Of a stretch of DNA of 64,000 nt, positions 50,237-61,171 are shown piece after piece. The DNA comes from Rhodococcus sp. BP22 (lineage in GTDB: Bacteria; Actinomycetota; Actinomycetes; Mycobacteriales; Mycobacteriaceae). The DNA lies in the NCBI RefSeq assembly GCF_014281965.1, contig NZ_JACFTB010000005.1, forward strand, positions 372,001 through 436,000, given 5' to 3'. Numbering within the stretch: position 1 is the first letter of the stretch; every line of letters begins with the position of its first letter. The notes below the pieces were generated by a model, which saw nothing but the letters and a program-made list of their open reading frames with translations, was not told the origin of the DNA and ran no database searches. The translations under genes and the position numbers were made by a program.

Positions 50237-50298
50237 TGCGGTTCATTGTTCTCCCGTCGCCGGGAGAGCGCGCAATCAGGCCCAGATAGGGTGATTAG

Positions 50299-51183
50299 GT
50301 GCGCCCAACTCTTGATAGCTATCAGCATCTGGCCGGCGGCAAGGTTCGCGATCTCTATATCGTCGACGACGACCACCTGCTTCTCGTCGCCAGCGACCGC
50401 ATCTCCGCCTACGACCACGTCCTCGATACCCCGATCCCCGACAAGGGCAGGGTCCTGACGGCGATGAGCGTGTTCTTCTTCGACCAGCTCGGCGGGGTGA
50501 ATCATCTCGCCGGTGATCCGCTCGACGAGCGGATCCCGCAGGAACTCCTCGGGCGGGCCCTGGTGGTGAAGAAGCTGCAGATGGTCCCGATCGAGTGCGT
50601 CGTCCGTGGTTATCTGACGGGTTCGGGATTGTCGGACTACCGCAGCACCGGCGCGGTATGCGGAGTCGAACTGCCACCGGGCCTCGTCGAATCCTCCAAG
50701 CTGGACGAGCCCATCTTCACTCCGGCCGCCAAGGCAGCGATGGGGGAGCACGACGAGAACGTGGACTTCCAGACCGTCATCGATCAGGTCGGGGAAGCGC
50801 TTGCGTTCAAGCTTCGCTCGGAAGCCCTCGAGATCTACATCAGTGCCGCTAATTTTGCGCTCGATCGTGGAATCATTTTGGCCGACACCAAGTTCGAGTT
50901 CGGTCTCGACCGTGACGGCAACCTCGTACTCGCAGACGAGGTTCTCACTCCCGACTCCTCGCGCTACTGGCCCGCCGACGGCTACGCCGAAGGCCGGGTG
51001 CAGCCGAGTTTCGACAAGCAGTACGTCCGTGACTGGCTCACCGGTGAATCCGGCTGGGACCGCCATGGGCAGACCCCACCGCCGCCACTTCCAGACGAAG
51101 TCGTCGCAGCGACACGCGCACGTTACATCGAGGCCTACGAACGCATTTCGGGTCTGAACTTCGAAGATTGGGTCAAGCCATGA
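50299..51183 (+). CDS. purC: SAICAR synthase
   Basis: 294 residues; phosphoribosylaminoimidazole-succinocarboxamide synthase of purine synthesis. [20 protein letters not shown] (14-33), [16 protein letters not shown] and [10 protein letters not shown] (about 194-203) are canonical. GTG start. Its stop overlaps the ptrB start by 4 nt (ATGA), so the two are translated together, as in related genomes. Confidence 0.97.
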   Translation: MRPTLDSYQHLAGGKVRDLYIVDDDHLLLVASDRISAYDHVLDTPIPDKGRVLTAMSVFFFDQLGGVNHLAGDPLDERIPQELLGRALVVKKLQMVPIECVVRGYLTGSGLSDYRSTGAVCGVELPPGLVESSKLDEPIFTPAAKAAMGEHDENVDFQTVIDQVGEALAFKLRSEALEIYISAANFALDRGIILADTKFEFGLDRDGNLVLADEVLTPDSSRYWPADGYAEGRVQPSFDKQYVRDWLTGESGWDRHGQTPPPPLPDEVVAATRARYIEAYERISGLNFEDWVKP

Positions 51184-53327
51184 CACTCACACCGCCGATC
51201 GCCAAGAAGGTTCCGCTGAAACGAACCCATCATGGCGATACCTTCGTGGACAATTACGAATGGTTGCGTGACAAGGACGACGCCGAGGTCATCGCCTACC
51301 TCGAAGCCGAGAATGCGTACACCGAGCAGGAGACCGCCGGGCTGGCCGAGCTGCGGGGGCAGATATTCGACGAGATCAAATCGCGCACGCAGGAAACCGA
51401 TCTGTCGGTTCCGACGCGGATGGGCAACTGGTGGTACTACTCGCGCACACTCGAAGGGAAGTCGTACGGGCTCGAATGCCGTTGCCCGGTGGACTCACCC
51501 GACAACTGGACCCCGCCGACACTGTCGGCGGACACCGAGATCGCCGGTGAGCAGATCCTCCTCGACTGTAATCTCGAAGCAGAAGGACACGACTTCCTCT
51601 CGCTCGGCGCCTTCTCGATCAGCCAGGACGGTAACCTGCTGGCCTACTCCACCGACACCGAGGGCGACGAGCGATACACGCTGCGTTTCAAGGACCTCTC
51701 GACCGGCGAACTGCTTCCCGACACGATCGAAAACGTCTCCACGGGTGCAACGTGGACTATCGATCACCGCCACGTCTTCTATCAAACCGTCGATGAATCC
51801 TGGCGGCCGGACACCGTGTGGCGGCACACCCTCGGCACCCCTACCGAGCAGGACCAGAAGGTCTTCCACGAGCCCGACGAAAGCTACTGGGTCGGTTTCG
51901 GATCCACACGCAGCGAAAAATACCTGATGATCTGGGTGGCGTCGAAGATCACCACCGAATACCTCGTCCTCGAATCCGCTGATCCGGAAGGCGAATTCCG
52001 CGTCGTTCTCCCGCGCGTCGACGGTGTCGAATACAGCGTCGAGCACGCCGTCGTGAAGGGTGAGGACCGGTTCCTCATCCAGCACAACGGATCGGTGAAC
52101 GGCTGGGGCACCGAAGGGGAGAAGGCCGAGAACTTCATGCTAGCCGAGGCCCCCGTCGACAATCCCGAGGACCAACGGATCCTCGTTCCACATCGCGCCG
52201 ACGTTCGACTCGAGGACGTCGATGCGTTTGCCGACCACCTCGTACTGAACTATCGACGCGAGGCTCTGACGCGGTTGGCGATCTGGCCGCTCGACGAGAA
52301 CGGTTACGGCGAATACGCGGAGATGACGTTCGACGAGGAGCTCTACACCGTCGGAGCGGGTTCCAACCCCGAGTGGAGTCAGCCTCTGCTGCGTCTGGTG
52401 TACACCTCGTTCATCACCCCCGCCAAGGTCTACGACTACGACCTCGCGACGGGGGAGATGATGCTGCGTAGGTCGAAGCCGGTATTGGGCGACTTCGACG
52501 CGAACGACTATGTCCAGCATCGCGAGTGGGCCACTGCCGCGGATGGAACTCGAATTCCGTTGTCGGTCGTCCTACGCAAGGATGTGCCGGATGGGCCCGC
52601 TCCGACGTTGCTGTACGGCTACGGTTCGTACGAGGCGAGCATGGATCCGTCCTTCTCGGTCGCCCGGCTCTCGCTGCTGGATCGGGGCATCGTGTTCGTC
52701 GTCGCGCACGTTCGCGGCGGCGGCGAAATGGGTAGAGCGTGGTACGACAACGGCAAGACCCTGACGAAGAAGAACACCTTCACCGACTTCGTCGCTGCCG
52801 CACAGTATTTGATCGACAGCGGTCGTACCTCGCCGCAGCATCTCGTCGCCGACGGGGGAAGCGCCGGTGGCCTGCTGATGGGCGCGGTCGCGAACCTCGC
52901 ACCCGAACTGTTCAACGGGATCCTCACCAATGTACCCTTCGTCGATCCCTTGACCTCGATCCTCGACCCATCACTTCCATTGACCGTCATCGAATGGGAC
53001 GAATGGGGTAATCCGTTGGCAGACCGGGAGGTGTACGAGTACATGAAGTCCTACAGCCCCTACGAGAACGTCGAGGCGAAGGACTATCCGAGCATCCTGG
53101 CGATCACCTCGATCAACGACACCCGGGTGCTGTACGTCGAGCCGGCAAAATGGGTTGCTGCGCTGCGCGCTACGAAGACCGGCGACTCCGACCTACTGCT
53201 CAAGACCGAAATGAGTGCGGGCCACGGTGGCGTCAGCGGGCGCTACGGGAAGTGGAAGGAAGCAGCCTTCGAGTACGCCTGGATCGTGGACAAGACAGGC
53301 GGTTCGCTCGACTACCGCCAGAGGTAA
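51180..53327 (+). CDS. ptrB: oligopeptidase B-type S9 serine peptidase
   Basis: 715 residues: N-terminal seven-bladed propeller (about 70-420) and a C-terminal alpha/beta-hydrolase domain. GGSAGGLL holds the catalytic Ser, the Asp is expected in the SINDTRV region and the His in SAGHGG. Family members cut after basic residues of small peptides in the cytoplasm. ATG 51180 is chosen from the 4-nt overlap with purC. In M. tuberculosis the same gene follows purC but is split; here it is whole. Confidence 0.93.
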   Translation: MTLTPPIAKKVPLKRTHHGDTFVDNYEWLRDKDDAEVIAYLEAENAYTEQETAGLAELRGQIFDEIKSRTQETDLSVPTRMGNWWYYSRTLEGKSYGLECRCPVDSPDNWTPPTLSADTEIAGEQILLDCNLEAEGHDFLSLGAFSISQDGNLLAYSTDTEGDERYTLRFKDLSTGELLPDTIENVSTGATWTIDHRHVFYQTVDESWRPDTVWRHTLGTPTEQDQKVFHEPDESYWVGFGSTRSEKYLMIWVASKITTEYLVLESADPEGEFRVVLPRVDGVEYSVEHAVVKGEDRFLIQHNGSVNGWGTEGEKAENFMLAEAPVDNPEDQRILVPHRADVRLEDVDAFADHLVLNYRREALTRLAIWPLDENGYGEYAEMTFDEELYTVGAGSNPEWSQPLLRLVYTSFITPAKVYDYDLATGEMMLRRSKPVLGDFDANDYVQHREWATAADGTRIPLSVVLRKDVPDGPAPTLLYGYGSYEASMDPSFSVARLSLLDRGIVFVVAHVRGGGEMGRAWYDNGKTLTKKNTFTDFVAAAQYLIDSGRTSPQHLVADGGSAGGLLMGAVANLAPELFNGILTNVPFVDPLTSILDPSLPLTVIEWDEWGNPLADREVYEYMKSYSPYENVEAKDYPSILAITSINDTRVLYVEPAKWVAALRATKTGDSDLLLKTEMSAGHGGVSGRYGKWKEAAFEYAWIVDKTGGSLDYRQR

Positions 53328-53992
53328 CGGACCTGCGGTCGACCCGCTTTACCGTATTCGGTGATGCGGGTGACCAGTCCGTCGTCGGCTAGGCGCTCGA
53401 GGTACCGCCAGGCCGTTACTCGCGACACCCCGCCCGCCTGGGCGACCTCGGAGGCGTTCAGGCCGTCGGGCGCCTGTCGGACGATGGCGGTGATGCCGTC
53501 CATCGTCTGTGGCGCAATGCCTTTGGGTGTGGAGGCGCGCTCGTCGGCGATACGCAGATGGGACATGGCGCGGTCGATGTCGCGTTGACTGGCTGCACTC
53601 TTACCCGCAGGCAGCGCGTCGTGAAATTCGCGATACCGCTCGAGCTTGTCGCGGAACGCAGCGAACGTGAACGGCTTGAGGAGATACAGAACGACACCGT
53701 GGGCGACCGCGGACCGCACGACCGAGAGATCACGCTCGGACGTGATGGCGATGACGTCCGGGCTCGGACGCAGACCGCCCAGAGCGGCGGCCACGTCGAT
53801 GCCGTTGGCGTCGGGCAGGCCGATGTCGAGGAGGACGAGATCTATGGGTTCCTCGGCTCGGCTTGCCGCGCGCATGGCACCGTGTCCGCTGTGCGCGACG
53901 GCGGCGACAGTGAAACCGGGAACTCGGTCGACATAGCTTCGGTGCGCCTCGGCGATCAGCGGTTCGTCGTCCACGATAAGGACCCTGATCAC
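53312..53992 (-). CDS. response regulator, CitB/DcuR family
   Basis: 226 residues. Receiver domain with acidic DDE (8-10), phospho-acceptor Asp56 in DLVLLDIGLPD, and Lys in YLLKPF; C-terminal helix-turn-helix ASEVAQAGGVSRVTAWRYLE. It pairs with the sensor kinase whose stop overlaps its start by 4 nt, and most likely controls the divergent dicarboxylate carrier gene. Its 3' end overlaps ptrB by 16 nt. Confidence 0.93.
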   Translation of the reverse strand: MIRVLIVDDEPLIAEAHRSYVDRVPGFTVAAVAHSGHGAMRAASRAEEPIDLVLLDIGLPDANGIDVAAALGGLRPSPDVIAITSERDLSVVRSAVAHGVVLYLLKPFTFAAFRDKLERYREFHDALPAGKSAASQRDIDRAMSHLRIADERASTPKGIAPQTMDGITAIVRQAPDGLNASEVAQAGGVSRVTAWRYLERLADDGLVTRITEYGKAGRPQVRYLWR

Positions 53993-55542
53993 GACCGGTC
54001 TCCGGACGGGATGCGAGCGAGAAGCACCGAACCGTAGGTGAGTGCGGTGGTCAACTCCCCGCGGTGGCGCTTGACGATCTGGGTGACCAACGCGAGTCCG
54101 AGTCCACGGGTATCGGCTTTCGTCGAATAGCCGCGAGTCATTGCCGTACGCAGCGTTTCCGGTGACATTCCGGGGCCGCTGTCGGCCACACGAACGATGA
54201 GGACCTCATCGGAGTCACGGACCGTCACTTCGACCCACGGTTGTTCGGATTCTTTCGAGGCATCGATCGCATTGTCTATCAGATTTCCCACCACGGTCAC
54301 CAATTCGCGCGGCGTCAGCACGCCCACGAGTCCGAGCGCAGTGTCCTCGGTGACGGTCAGTTCCACGCCTTGTTCGCCGGCCTGACTCATCTTGCCGAGC
54401 AGCAGTGCCGCTAGCGCGGGTTCCTGCACGGATGCCATCAATCGGTCGATCAGATGTTGTGACAACTCCAGGTCCGCAGTTGCGAACTCGACAGCTTCTT
54501 CGGAGCGGCCGAGTTCGACCATGGTGATGACCGTGTGCAGACGGTTCGCCGATTCATGGGCCTGCGACCGGAGCGATTCGGCGAAGCTGCGGACCGAATC
54601 GAGTTCGCCCATGATGTTCTGCAGTTCGGTGCGGTCACGGATGCTGAGGACCTGGCCGAGCCGAGTGCCCTCCCACATCACCGGATCCTGATTGACGAAC
54701 AGGACCCTGGAATCGGTGAGATGAAGTTCGCCGCGGACGATTCCGGTGTCCATCGACTGCATCGACTCCGGCAGCGAGGCCCGCGTCACCGGCCCATCCG
54801 AGAGGTCGAGAAGTCGACGCGCTTCGTCGTTGACGAGTTCGGCACTGTCACCCTCGCCGAACACCACCAGTCCTTCCCCGATCGAATGCAGCACGGCATC
54901 GTGATGGCCGTACATGGTGCGCAACTGCGCAGGAGCCATTCCCAGGGTCTGCCGTCGGAGGCGTCGAGCGAGGAGCACGGATCCTGCTGCAGCGGCGGCG
55001 AATCCGGCAAGTACGACGGCGAAGATCATGGGTAGACCACGAACGAACTGTTCGCTGATCTTCGCGCGGGTGACGCCTGCCGATACGAGGCCGACGATGT
55101 TTCCCGAGGTGTCGATGACCGGGGTGACCGAACGGATCGACGGACCGAGCGACCCGACGTACGTCTCGGTGATGGTCTCACCGCGCAGAGCGCCATCGAT
55201 GTTGCCGCTGAACGGTTTACCGATCAGGTCGACGGTCGTGTGCGTGAATCTGGTGCGGTCCGGTGCCATGACGACGATGAAGTCGACGCCGGTGATCTTG
55301 CGGATGCGTTCGGTTTCGGGTTGTAGCCGAGCCGTCGGATTTTCGGAGGCAATAGCCAACGGCGTCGACGGTTCGTTGGCGATGCTGGCGGCTACCGCTA
55401 CGACTACCCGGGATGTCGCTTCGTCACTGTTGGAGCGTTCGTTCAGGACGGTGAGGATGCCGCCTGCAGCGACGACGACAGCGATGACCGCCAGCTGCAA
55501 GAGCAATACCTGCCCTGCCACGCTCGTCGGACGCTTGGCCAT
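53989..55542 (-). CDS. sensor histidine kinase, CitA/DcuS family
   Basis: 517 residues. Transmembrane helices at about 15-35 and 172-194 enclose an extracytoplasmic PAS-like (CitAP/DcuSP) sensor domain with the AVTPVID-type core (RSVTPVIDTSGNIVGLVSAG). A cytoplasmic PAS (about 215-310) and a kinase core follow: phospho-accepting His in LRSQAHESANRLHT, N box NLIDNAIDA, G1 DSGPGM and G2 RGLGLALV. This family senses C4-dicarboxylates or citrate, matching the divergent DctA gene. Confidence 0.93.
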   Translation of the reverse strand: MAKRPTSVAGQVLLLQLAVIAVVVAAGGILTVLNERSNSDEATSRVVVAVAASIANEPSTPLAIASENPTARLQPETERIRKITGVDFIVVMAPDRTRFTHTTVDLIGKPFSGNIDGALRGETITETYVGSLGPSIRSVTPVIDTSGNIVGLVSAGVTRAKISEQFVRGLPMIFAVVLAGFAAAAAGSVLLARRLRRQTLGMAPAQLRTMYGHHDAVLHSIGEGLVVFGEGDSAELVNDEARRLLDLSDGPVTRASLPESMQSMDTGIVRGELHLTDSRVLFVNQDPVMWEGTRLGQVLSIRDRTELQNIMGELDSVRSFAESLRSQAHESANRLHTVITMVELGRSEEAVEFATADLELSQHLIDRLMASVQEPALAALLLGKMSQAGEQGVELTVTEDTALGLVGVLTPRELVTVVGNLIDNAIDASKESEQPWVEVTVRDSDEVLIVRVADSGPGMSPETLRTAMTRGYSTKADTRGLGLALVTQIVKRHRGELTTALTYGSVLLARIPSGDRS

Positions 55543-55638
55543 GTCATGTCACCTCGAAGAAATAGTAGAACCATGAACAGAATGAACGTATTCGTGACTG
55601 TGGCCTCGATCTGCACCAGCATCGTTCCCTAGCGCGGC

Positions 55639-55652
55639 GTGATCCACCTCAC
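55639..55652. promoter_or_regulatory. CRP/GlxR-type site upstream of the dicarboxylate carrier
   Basis: GTGATCCACCTCAC fits the GTGA-N6-TCAC core of cAMP-receptor-type regulators. It lies 40 nt before the carrier start and 97 nt from the divergent kinase start, suggesting carbon-source control in addition to the two-component system. Confidence 0.55.
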
Positions 55653-55691
55653 GCAGCACAAGTCGCAGATATAGCCGCAGAGGACGTACCA

Positions 55692-57089
55692 ATGACTACC
55701 AGCATCGATGCTGACACAAGCCAGACCCCGCCGCCGAAACCCAAGGCGAAGCGGGACAAGACCCACTGGCTGTACATCGCCGTGATCATCGCAGTCGTCG
55801 CCGGCGTCATCGTCGGTCTGCTGTGGAAGGAAGTCGGCGTCGATCTGGCGGTGCTCGGCACATTGTTCGTCAGTTTGATCAAGATGATGATCAGCCCGGT
55901 CATCTTCTGCACCATCGTCCTCGGCATCGGATCGGTGCGAGCCGCAGCCAGCGTCGGCAAGGTCGGCGGACTCGCACTTGCCTACTTCCTCACTATGTCG
56001 ACCATCGCACTTGGTATCGGCATGGTCGTCGGCAACCTCATCCAGCCAGGCAGCGGGCTCAACATCCCGGCCAGTGGCGCAGGTGACAAGTACGCGGCCA
56101 CCGCGGAGGGCGCGGGCGGCACGATGGACTTCATCGCAGGCATCATCCCGGAGACGCTCCTGTCCTCGCTGACCGAAGGCTCGGTGCTGCAGACTCTGTT
56201 CGTAGCAATCCTCGTCGGCTTCGCCCTCCAAGCGATGGGCAAGCAGGGCGAAGGCATCCTCAAGGGCATCGGCGCAGTGCAGAAGCTCGTCTTCCGCATC
56301 CTGACGATGATCCTGTGGCTCGCCCCGATCGGTGCCTTCGGAGCCATCGCAGGCGTCGTCGGCGCGACCGGATTCGACGCCGTCATCCAGCTCGGCACCC
56401 TGATGTTGGCGTTCTACATCACCTGCGCCATCTTCGTCTTCGGCTTCCTCGGCCTGATTCTTCGCTTCGTCGCAGGCTTCTCGATCTTCAAGCTGGTCAA
56501 ATACCTGGCCCGTGAATACCTGCTCATCGTCGCTACCAGCTCCTCCGAGTCGGCCCTGCCGCGGCTGATCGCCAAGATGGAGCATGTCGGTGTCGAGCGC
56601 ACCACCGTCGGAATCGTTGTCCCGACCGGATACTCGTTCAATCTGGACGGAACCGCCATCTACCTGACGATGGCGTCGATCTTCATCGCCGACGCCATGA
56701 ACCTGCCGCTGTCGATCCCTGAGCAGTTCTCCTTGTTGCTCTTCATGATCATTGCCAGCAAGGGTGCCGCAGGTGTCTCCGGCGCCGGTCTGGCCACGCT
56801 CGCCGGCGGCCTGCAAAGTCACCGTCCCGAGTTGCTCGACGGCATCGGCCTCATCGTCGGAATCGACCGCTTCATGTCCGAAGCTCGTGCTGTGACCAAC
56901 TTCTCCGGCAACGCCGTCGCCACCCTGCTGGTGGGCACGTGGACCAAGACGATCGACGCATCCCGCGTCAAAACAGTTCTCGACGGCAACTTGCCGTTCG
57001 ACGAGACCACCATGGTCGACGATCACCTTCCGGAGGACGACAAGCGTGTAGAGCGCGTCGAACTCGAGAAGGCCTCGGCCAGGGTCTGA
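55692..57089 (+). CDS. dctA: C4-dicarboxylate/cation symporter, DctA type
   Basis: 465-residue DAACS carrier. About eight membrane helices plus two re-entrant loops; SSSESALPRLI (HP1), VPTGYSFNLDGTAIYLTMAS (helix 7 with NLDGT) and GAAGVSGAGLATLAG (HP2) are the substrate/cation-binding signature. It imports succinate, fumarate or malate with Na+ or H+. A lysine-rich N-terminus (about 25 residues) is cytoplasmic. Strong terminator after the gene; divergent CitAB-like genes likely regulate it. Confidence 0.95.
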   Translation: MTTSIDADTSQTPPPKPKAKRDKTHWLYIAVIIAVVAGVIVGLLWKEVGVDLAVLGTLFVSLIKMMISPVIFCTIVLGIGSVRAAASVGKVGGLALAYFLTMSTIALGIGMVVGNLIQPGSGLNIPASGAGDKYAATAEGAGGTMDFIAGIIPETLLSSLTEGSVLQTLFVAILVGFALQAMGKQGEGILKGIGAVQKLVFRILTMILWLAPIGAFGAIAGVVGATGFDAVIQLGTLMLAFYITCAIFVFGFLGLILRFVAGFSIFKLVKYLAREYLLIVATSSSESALPRLIAKMEHVGVERTTVGIVVPTGYSFNLDGTAIYLTMASIFIADAMNLPLSIPEQFSLLLFMIIASKGAAGVSGAGLATLAGGLQSHRPELLDGIGLIVGIDRFMSEARAVTNFSGNAVATLLVGTWTKTIDASRVKTVLDGNLPFDETTMVDDHLPEDDKRVERVELEKASARV

Positions 57090-57134
57090 TACCTGCCGGG
57101 CGACGCGCACCCCCCGTCGCCCGGTTCGGAAATG

Positions 57135-57170
57135 AAGAGAACGACCCTCGCGGAGGGTCGTTCTCTTTTC
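57135..57170 (+). terminator. intrinsic terminator after dctA
   Basis: 15-bp perfect stem AAGAGAACGACCCTC with its complement around loop GCG, followed by a T-run. Lies 46 nt after the dctA stop. Confidence 0.93.
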
Positions 57171-57218
57171 ATATGGTCGGTTCCCCTTCCCGCGATAACC
57201 ACAGGTAAGTTCGTCGGC

Positions 57219-57725
<507 letters not shown>

Positions 57726-57780
57726 ACACGGTAAATGCTGATGTCGAGCCTCGTTCACCCTGGTGCGCGAGGCTCGAGTC

Positions 57781-58479
57781 ATGTCTGGAGCACTGATCGT
57801 TTCGGTAAGTGGAATCAGAGATGACACCCGTGACTACGCAGCGGAATTCGCCCGTGAACTCGACTCGCGATCGGTACCACTCTCGTTGCTCGTCGCGCCC
57901 CGGTTGAAGGACAAGTACCGGCTGGCGAAGGATTCGGCTACCCAGCAATGGCTTCGGGGCCGACGCGAAAGCGGGGATGCCATCGTCCTGCACGGCTACG
58001 ATCAGGCGGCAACCAAGCGTCGCCGCGCCGAGTTCGCCGCCCTGCCGCGGCACGAGGCCCGGTTGCGACTCATGGCTGCCGATCGCGTCATGGAAGAGAC
58101 CGGCTTGCGGACAAGGGTTTTCGCGGCACCCCGGTGGCTCGCATCGCCCGGTGCAGTGTCGGCATTGCCGGATGCCGGATTTCGAATGATTGCCGGTATC
58201 AATGCAATTCGGGACCTGGAAACGGGTACCGCCGAGCGTGGGCGAGTTCTCGGCATCGGGGAGGGTATGAAGGCCGAACCGTGGTGGTGCCGGGCGCTCG
58301 TGATCGGTGCGGGCCGCACAGCTCGACGTGACGGCATGGTGCGATTGGCCGTCAGCGCTCAGCAACTCGGGTGTAGCGGGCCGCGCCGAGCGATGCTCGA
58401 TGCGATCGACCTCGCGCTCTACAGCGGGGCGGTGCCTGGCGTCTACGAGCACGTGCGGACGGTTCGCCGAGCCGCATAG
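57781..58479 (+). CDS. DUF2334-type polysaccharide-deacetylase-fold protein
   Basis: 232 residues. SGALIVSVSGIRDD starts a barrel strand, followed by VPLSLLVAPRLKDKYRL, GDAIVLHGYDQ (about 63-73) and FAAPRWLASPGA (about 116-127), the pattern of DUF2334, a distant relative of carbohydrate deacetylases. The metal-binding His set is only partly evident (HGYDQ). ATG 57781 is preferred to a GTG at 57763. Role unknown, possibly cell-envelope sugar modification. Confidence 0.75.
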   Translation: MSGALIVSVSGIRDDTRDYAAEFARELDSRSVPLSLLVAPRLKDKYRLAKDSATQQWLRGRRESGDAIVLHGYDQAATKRRRAEFAALPRHEARLRLMAADRVMEETGLRTRVFAAPRWLASPGAVSALPDAGFRMIAGINAIRDLETGTAERGRVLGIGEGMKAEPWWCRALVIGAGRTARRDGMVRLAVSAQQLGCSGPRRAMLDAIDLALYSGAVPGVYEHVRTVRRAA

Positions 58480-58568
58480 CGGTCAGTGGTGTATCCCTTG
58501 GGTGTAACGGACCATTCGGTTCGCGGGATGTAATCCTCGACTGAACAACCGATATTGCAGGTGGCGGC

Positions 58569-59234
58569 ATGAAACGACTTCTTCTCGTAGCGATCAGCGT
58601 CATGGCCCTGGTGGCGTGCGGAAATTCCGAGGGCGGAAATGCGCCGGCAGCCCCGGAATCCTCTGCAGCCCCGAAATCGTCTGCAGCACCGGGACAGCAG
58701 AATGTGCCGCAGACCTTCGTGCCCTCAACTGGGTCTCTCCCGCCCATCATCGCGGATCGCCCGCCCGGTACGAGAACGGAAGTGGTTCCGCGCGCCGAGG
58801 CTGCGCCTGCTACGCGTACGCCCGGTCCCGAATATCCCGTCTGCTTGGATCTCGCCTCGACGACAGTGACCGATGCTGTCGCCTCACTGCCGCAGTACTT
58901 CGACGGCGTTCCGTGGGTGGCAACGGAGATCGGTGACCCGTGCGCGTCGTTCACCTGGGTTCGCGCCGATACTTCCGGCGGTACCGCCAGCTCGCCGGTG
59001 CAGGTGTTGTTCTTCGCCGACGGCGACTACCTCGGCACCGGAACGTCCGAGCCGTACGGGTTCACGTTCGTCGACTCGCAGTCCGCCGACACCATCACCG
59101 TCGGGTATCGCTGGCCCGTCGGTGACGATGCCAACGCCAACCCGACGGGCGGTCCCGCATTGATCCGCTACCAGTGGGACGGGTCCTCGGTGACGATGCT
59201 GGACGCTCTCCCCGTCGAGGTGACGGGGTCCTAG
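58569..59234 (+). CDS. LppP/LprE-family lipoprotein
   Basis: 221 residues with short signal and lipobox LVAC (Cys about residue 18). A low-complexity linker rich in Ala, Pro and Ser (about 20-80) leads to a C-terminal domain (DLASTTVTDAVASLP, GDPCASFTWVRADT, QVLFFADGDYLGTGTSEPYG), which matches the LppP/LprE group of mycolate actinobacteria. Surface lipoprotein of unknown function. The stop shares CTAG with the convergent hydrolase. Confidence 0.87.
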   Translation: MKRLLLVAISVMALVACGNSEGGNAPAAPESSAAPKSSAAPGQQNVPQTFVPSTGSLPPIIADRPPGTRTEVVPRAEAAPATRTPGPEYPVCLDLASTTVTDAVASLPQYFDGVPWVATEIGDPCASFTWVRADTSGGTASSPVQVLFFADGDYLGTGTSEPYGFTFVDSQSADTITVGYRWPVGDDANANPTGGPALIRYQWDGSSVTMLDALPVEVTGS

Positions 59235-59878
59235 AGCTCGATCGAACCTTCCTCCGGGAACGTCCGGAATTCGGTGTTCTCGTCGGCCAACTCCTTGTAG
59301 CGCCCGTAGTAGATCCCGCGGGCCTGCTCGGCGATGATGGCCTGGTGGATCGGGAAGGCCGTGCGGGGCGCGACTGCGCGTAGAAAGTCGACGGTTTCGG
59401 AGAGCTTCATCCACGGCGCCGCGGCTGGGAGCGCGAGAATGTCCACCTTCTGTTCGGGGACGAACAGTGAATCGCCGGGATGCAACAACTGGGACGGATG
59501 CTGGGGAGTTCCGAGGAGATAACCGGTGTTGTCGATCACCGGCAGGTCCGGGTGAATCACCGCATGAGTGCCGCCGACTCCGGTCACCTGGATGCCGCCG
59601 ACCCCGAACACATCCCCCGGGTGCGTCGCCGTCCAGCGGTCACCGAGCTGCGACGCCGTCATCGGGTCCGCATAGAGCGCTGCCCGCGGATTGCCTTGCA
59701 CCAATGCCGGCAGACGCTCGAGGTCCACGTGATCAGGGTGCTGGTGGGTGATCAGGATTGCGTCGAGATCGGTGATGCCGTCGAATCCGTGGGAAAAGTT
59801 GCCGGGATCGAAGAGGACGGTCGTTCCGTTGAGTTCGACGAGGAGGCAGGAATGTCCGAAGTGAGTCAGCCGCATCAC
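59231..59878 (-). CDS. metallo-beta-lactamase-fold hydrolase
   Basis: 215 residues. HFGHSCLLVELNGTTVLFD at the N-terminus and metal motif THQHPDHVD (about 49-57, HxHxDH type) are clear; further ligands are probably the His in GTHAVIH and the His of FPIHQAI. It is UlaG-like in shape. Divergent from purS, 84 nt between starts. Substrate unknown. Confidence 0.9.
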   Translation of the reverse strand: MMRLTHFGHSCLLVELNGTTVLFDPGNFSHGFDGITDLDAILITHQHPDHVDLERLPALVQGNPRAALYADPMTASQLGDRWTATHPGDVFGVGGIQVTGVGGTHAVIHPDLPVIDNTGYLLGTPQHPSQLLHPGDSLFVPEQKVDILALPAAAPWMKLSETVDFLRAVAPRTAFPIHQAIIAEQARGIYYGRYKELADENTEFRTFPEEGSIEL

Positions 59879-59962
59879 CCCACAGTAAACGCAGTGTCAT
59901 GCGCACGGCAGTGCCTGCGTAGACTCTCACCTGCCGGTACCTATATCTCGAGGAGCTCTCAC

Positions 59963-60199
59963 GTGGCCCGTGTTGTTGTCGACGTCATGCCCAAGACCGA
60001 AATTCTCGACCCGCAGGGTCAGGCCATCACAGGCGCTCTGGGGCGTCTCGGGATCGCAGGTGTGTCCGATGTGCGTCAGGGCAAGCGTTTCGAGCTCGAG
60101 GTCGACGACAGTGTCGACGACGCCGAGCTGGAGAAGATCGCCGAATCGCTGCTCGCGAACACGGTCATCGAGGACTGGAAAGTGACCCGTCTCGCATGA
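59963..60199 (+). CDS. purS: phosphoribosylformylglycinamidine synthase subunit PurS
   Basis: 78 residues; small subunit bridging PurQ and PurL in the FGAM synthase complex. [20 protein letters not shown] and [12 protein letters not shown] are canonical. The GTG start has AGGAG 9 nt upstream. Stop overlaps purQ start (ATGA). Confidence 0.96.
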   Translation: MARVVVDVMPKTEILDPQGQAITGALGRLGIAGVSDVRQGKRFELEVDDSVDDAELEKIAESLLANTVIEDWKVTRLA

Positions 60200-60873
60200 G
60201 CACTCGCATCGGTGTCATCACCTTTCCAGGAACTCTCGACGACGTCGACGCCTCCCGTGCGGTGACGTTGGCAGGCGGCGAGGCCGTCAGCTTGTGGCAC
60301 GCGGACGCCGACCTGAAGAACGTCGACGCGGTCGTCGTTCCGGGCGGCTTCTCCTACGGTGACTATCTGCGCGCCGGCGCCATCGCCCGGTTCGCACCCG
60401 TCATGGAATCCGTCGTCAAGGCAGCAGAAGGCGGCATGCCCGTCCTCGGTATCTGCAACGGCTTCCAGATTCTCTGCGAGGCAGGACTGCTGCCAGGCGC
60501 TCTGACGCGTAACGAGAATCTGCACTTCGTGTGCCGCGACCAGTGGCTGAAGGTGGAGAACAGCAACACCGTATGGTCCTCGCGCTACGAGGCCGGCGCC
60601 GAGATCCTCATTCCCGTCAAGAACGCCGAAGGTCGATTCCAGGCCTCCGAAGCGGTTCTCGACGAGCTCGAGGGTGAAGGCCGGGTCGTGTTCCGCTACA
60701 GCGGTTCCAACCCCAACGGTTCGCAACGCGCGATCGCCGGTATCTCCTCGGCCAACGGTCGCATCGTCGGACTCATGCCGCATCCCGAGCACGCCACCGA
60801 GCCCCTCACCGGCCCGAGCGACGACGGCCTCGGCATCTTCTACTCCGCTCTGGATGCGATCGTCTCCGCATAG
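60196..60873 (+). CDS. purQ: phosphoribosylformylglycinamidine synthase subunit PurQ
   Basis: 225-residue class I glutamine amidotransferase that supplies ammonia for FGAM formation. Nucleophile Cys in [15 protein letters not shown] (about residue 88), His-Glu in [11 protein letters not shown]. Coupled to purS by a 4-nt overlap. purL, the third subunit, is about 2 kb downstream, not adjacent, separated by the M18 peptidase. Confidence 0.97.
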   Translation: MSTRIGVITFPGTLDDVDASRAVTLAGGEAVSLWHADADLKNVDAVVVPGGFSYGDYLRAGAIARFAPVMESVVKAAEGGMPVLGICNGFQILCEAGLLPGALTRNENLHFVCRDQWLKVENSNTVWSSRYEAGAEILIPVKNAEGRFQASEAVLDELEGEGRVVFRYSGSNPNGSQRAIAGISSANGRIVGLMPHPEHATEPLTGPSDDGLGIFYSALDAIVSA

Positions 60874-60902
60874 TTGTCGGTGGCCCGGGTTGATCTCCGG
60901 GC

Positions 60903-61013
60903 ATGACTCTGACACCAGCGATGATCACGTTCGATTCCTCGGACCCCGGCCCCCTCGCGCAGTGGTGGGCCGAGGAGACCGACGGCAACGTGTTCTGCAT
61001 TTCGGGAGCGCAC
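60903..61013 (+). pseudogene. VOC/glyoxalase-family gene with its middle deleted
   Basis: The frame starts MTLTPAMITFDSSDPGPLAQ, the N-terminus of a common actinobacterial VOC protein, and after WWAEET jumps directly into DGNVFCISGAH, which looks like the C-terminal DPxGNxFC end of the same family. About 80-90 residues with the metal/ligand site are missing. The frame then runs on without family likeness. A VOC gene stands close to the M18 peptidase in mycobacteria too. 61014-61171 holds nothing I recognise. Confidence 0.65.
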
Positions 61014-61171
61014 CAGCCGTCACGGTCCGGGAGTCGGCGCGCGCCGAGTGCGCGGCATTCTCGACGGTGCAGAAGCCATTCCGTGGGTGTTGGGAATGGT
61101 GAAGCCAGGTTGCGGACGCCACGCGATCCGGTCGTATGTGACTTGATCTGTTCGACGCCGCAGCTGACACA

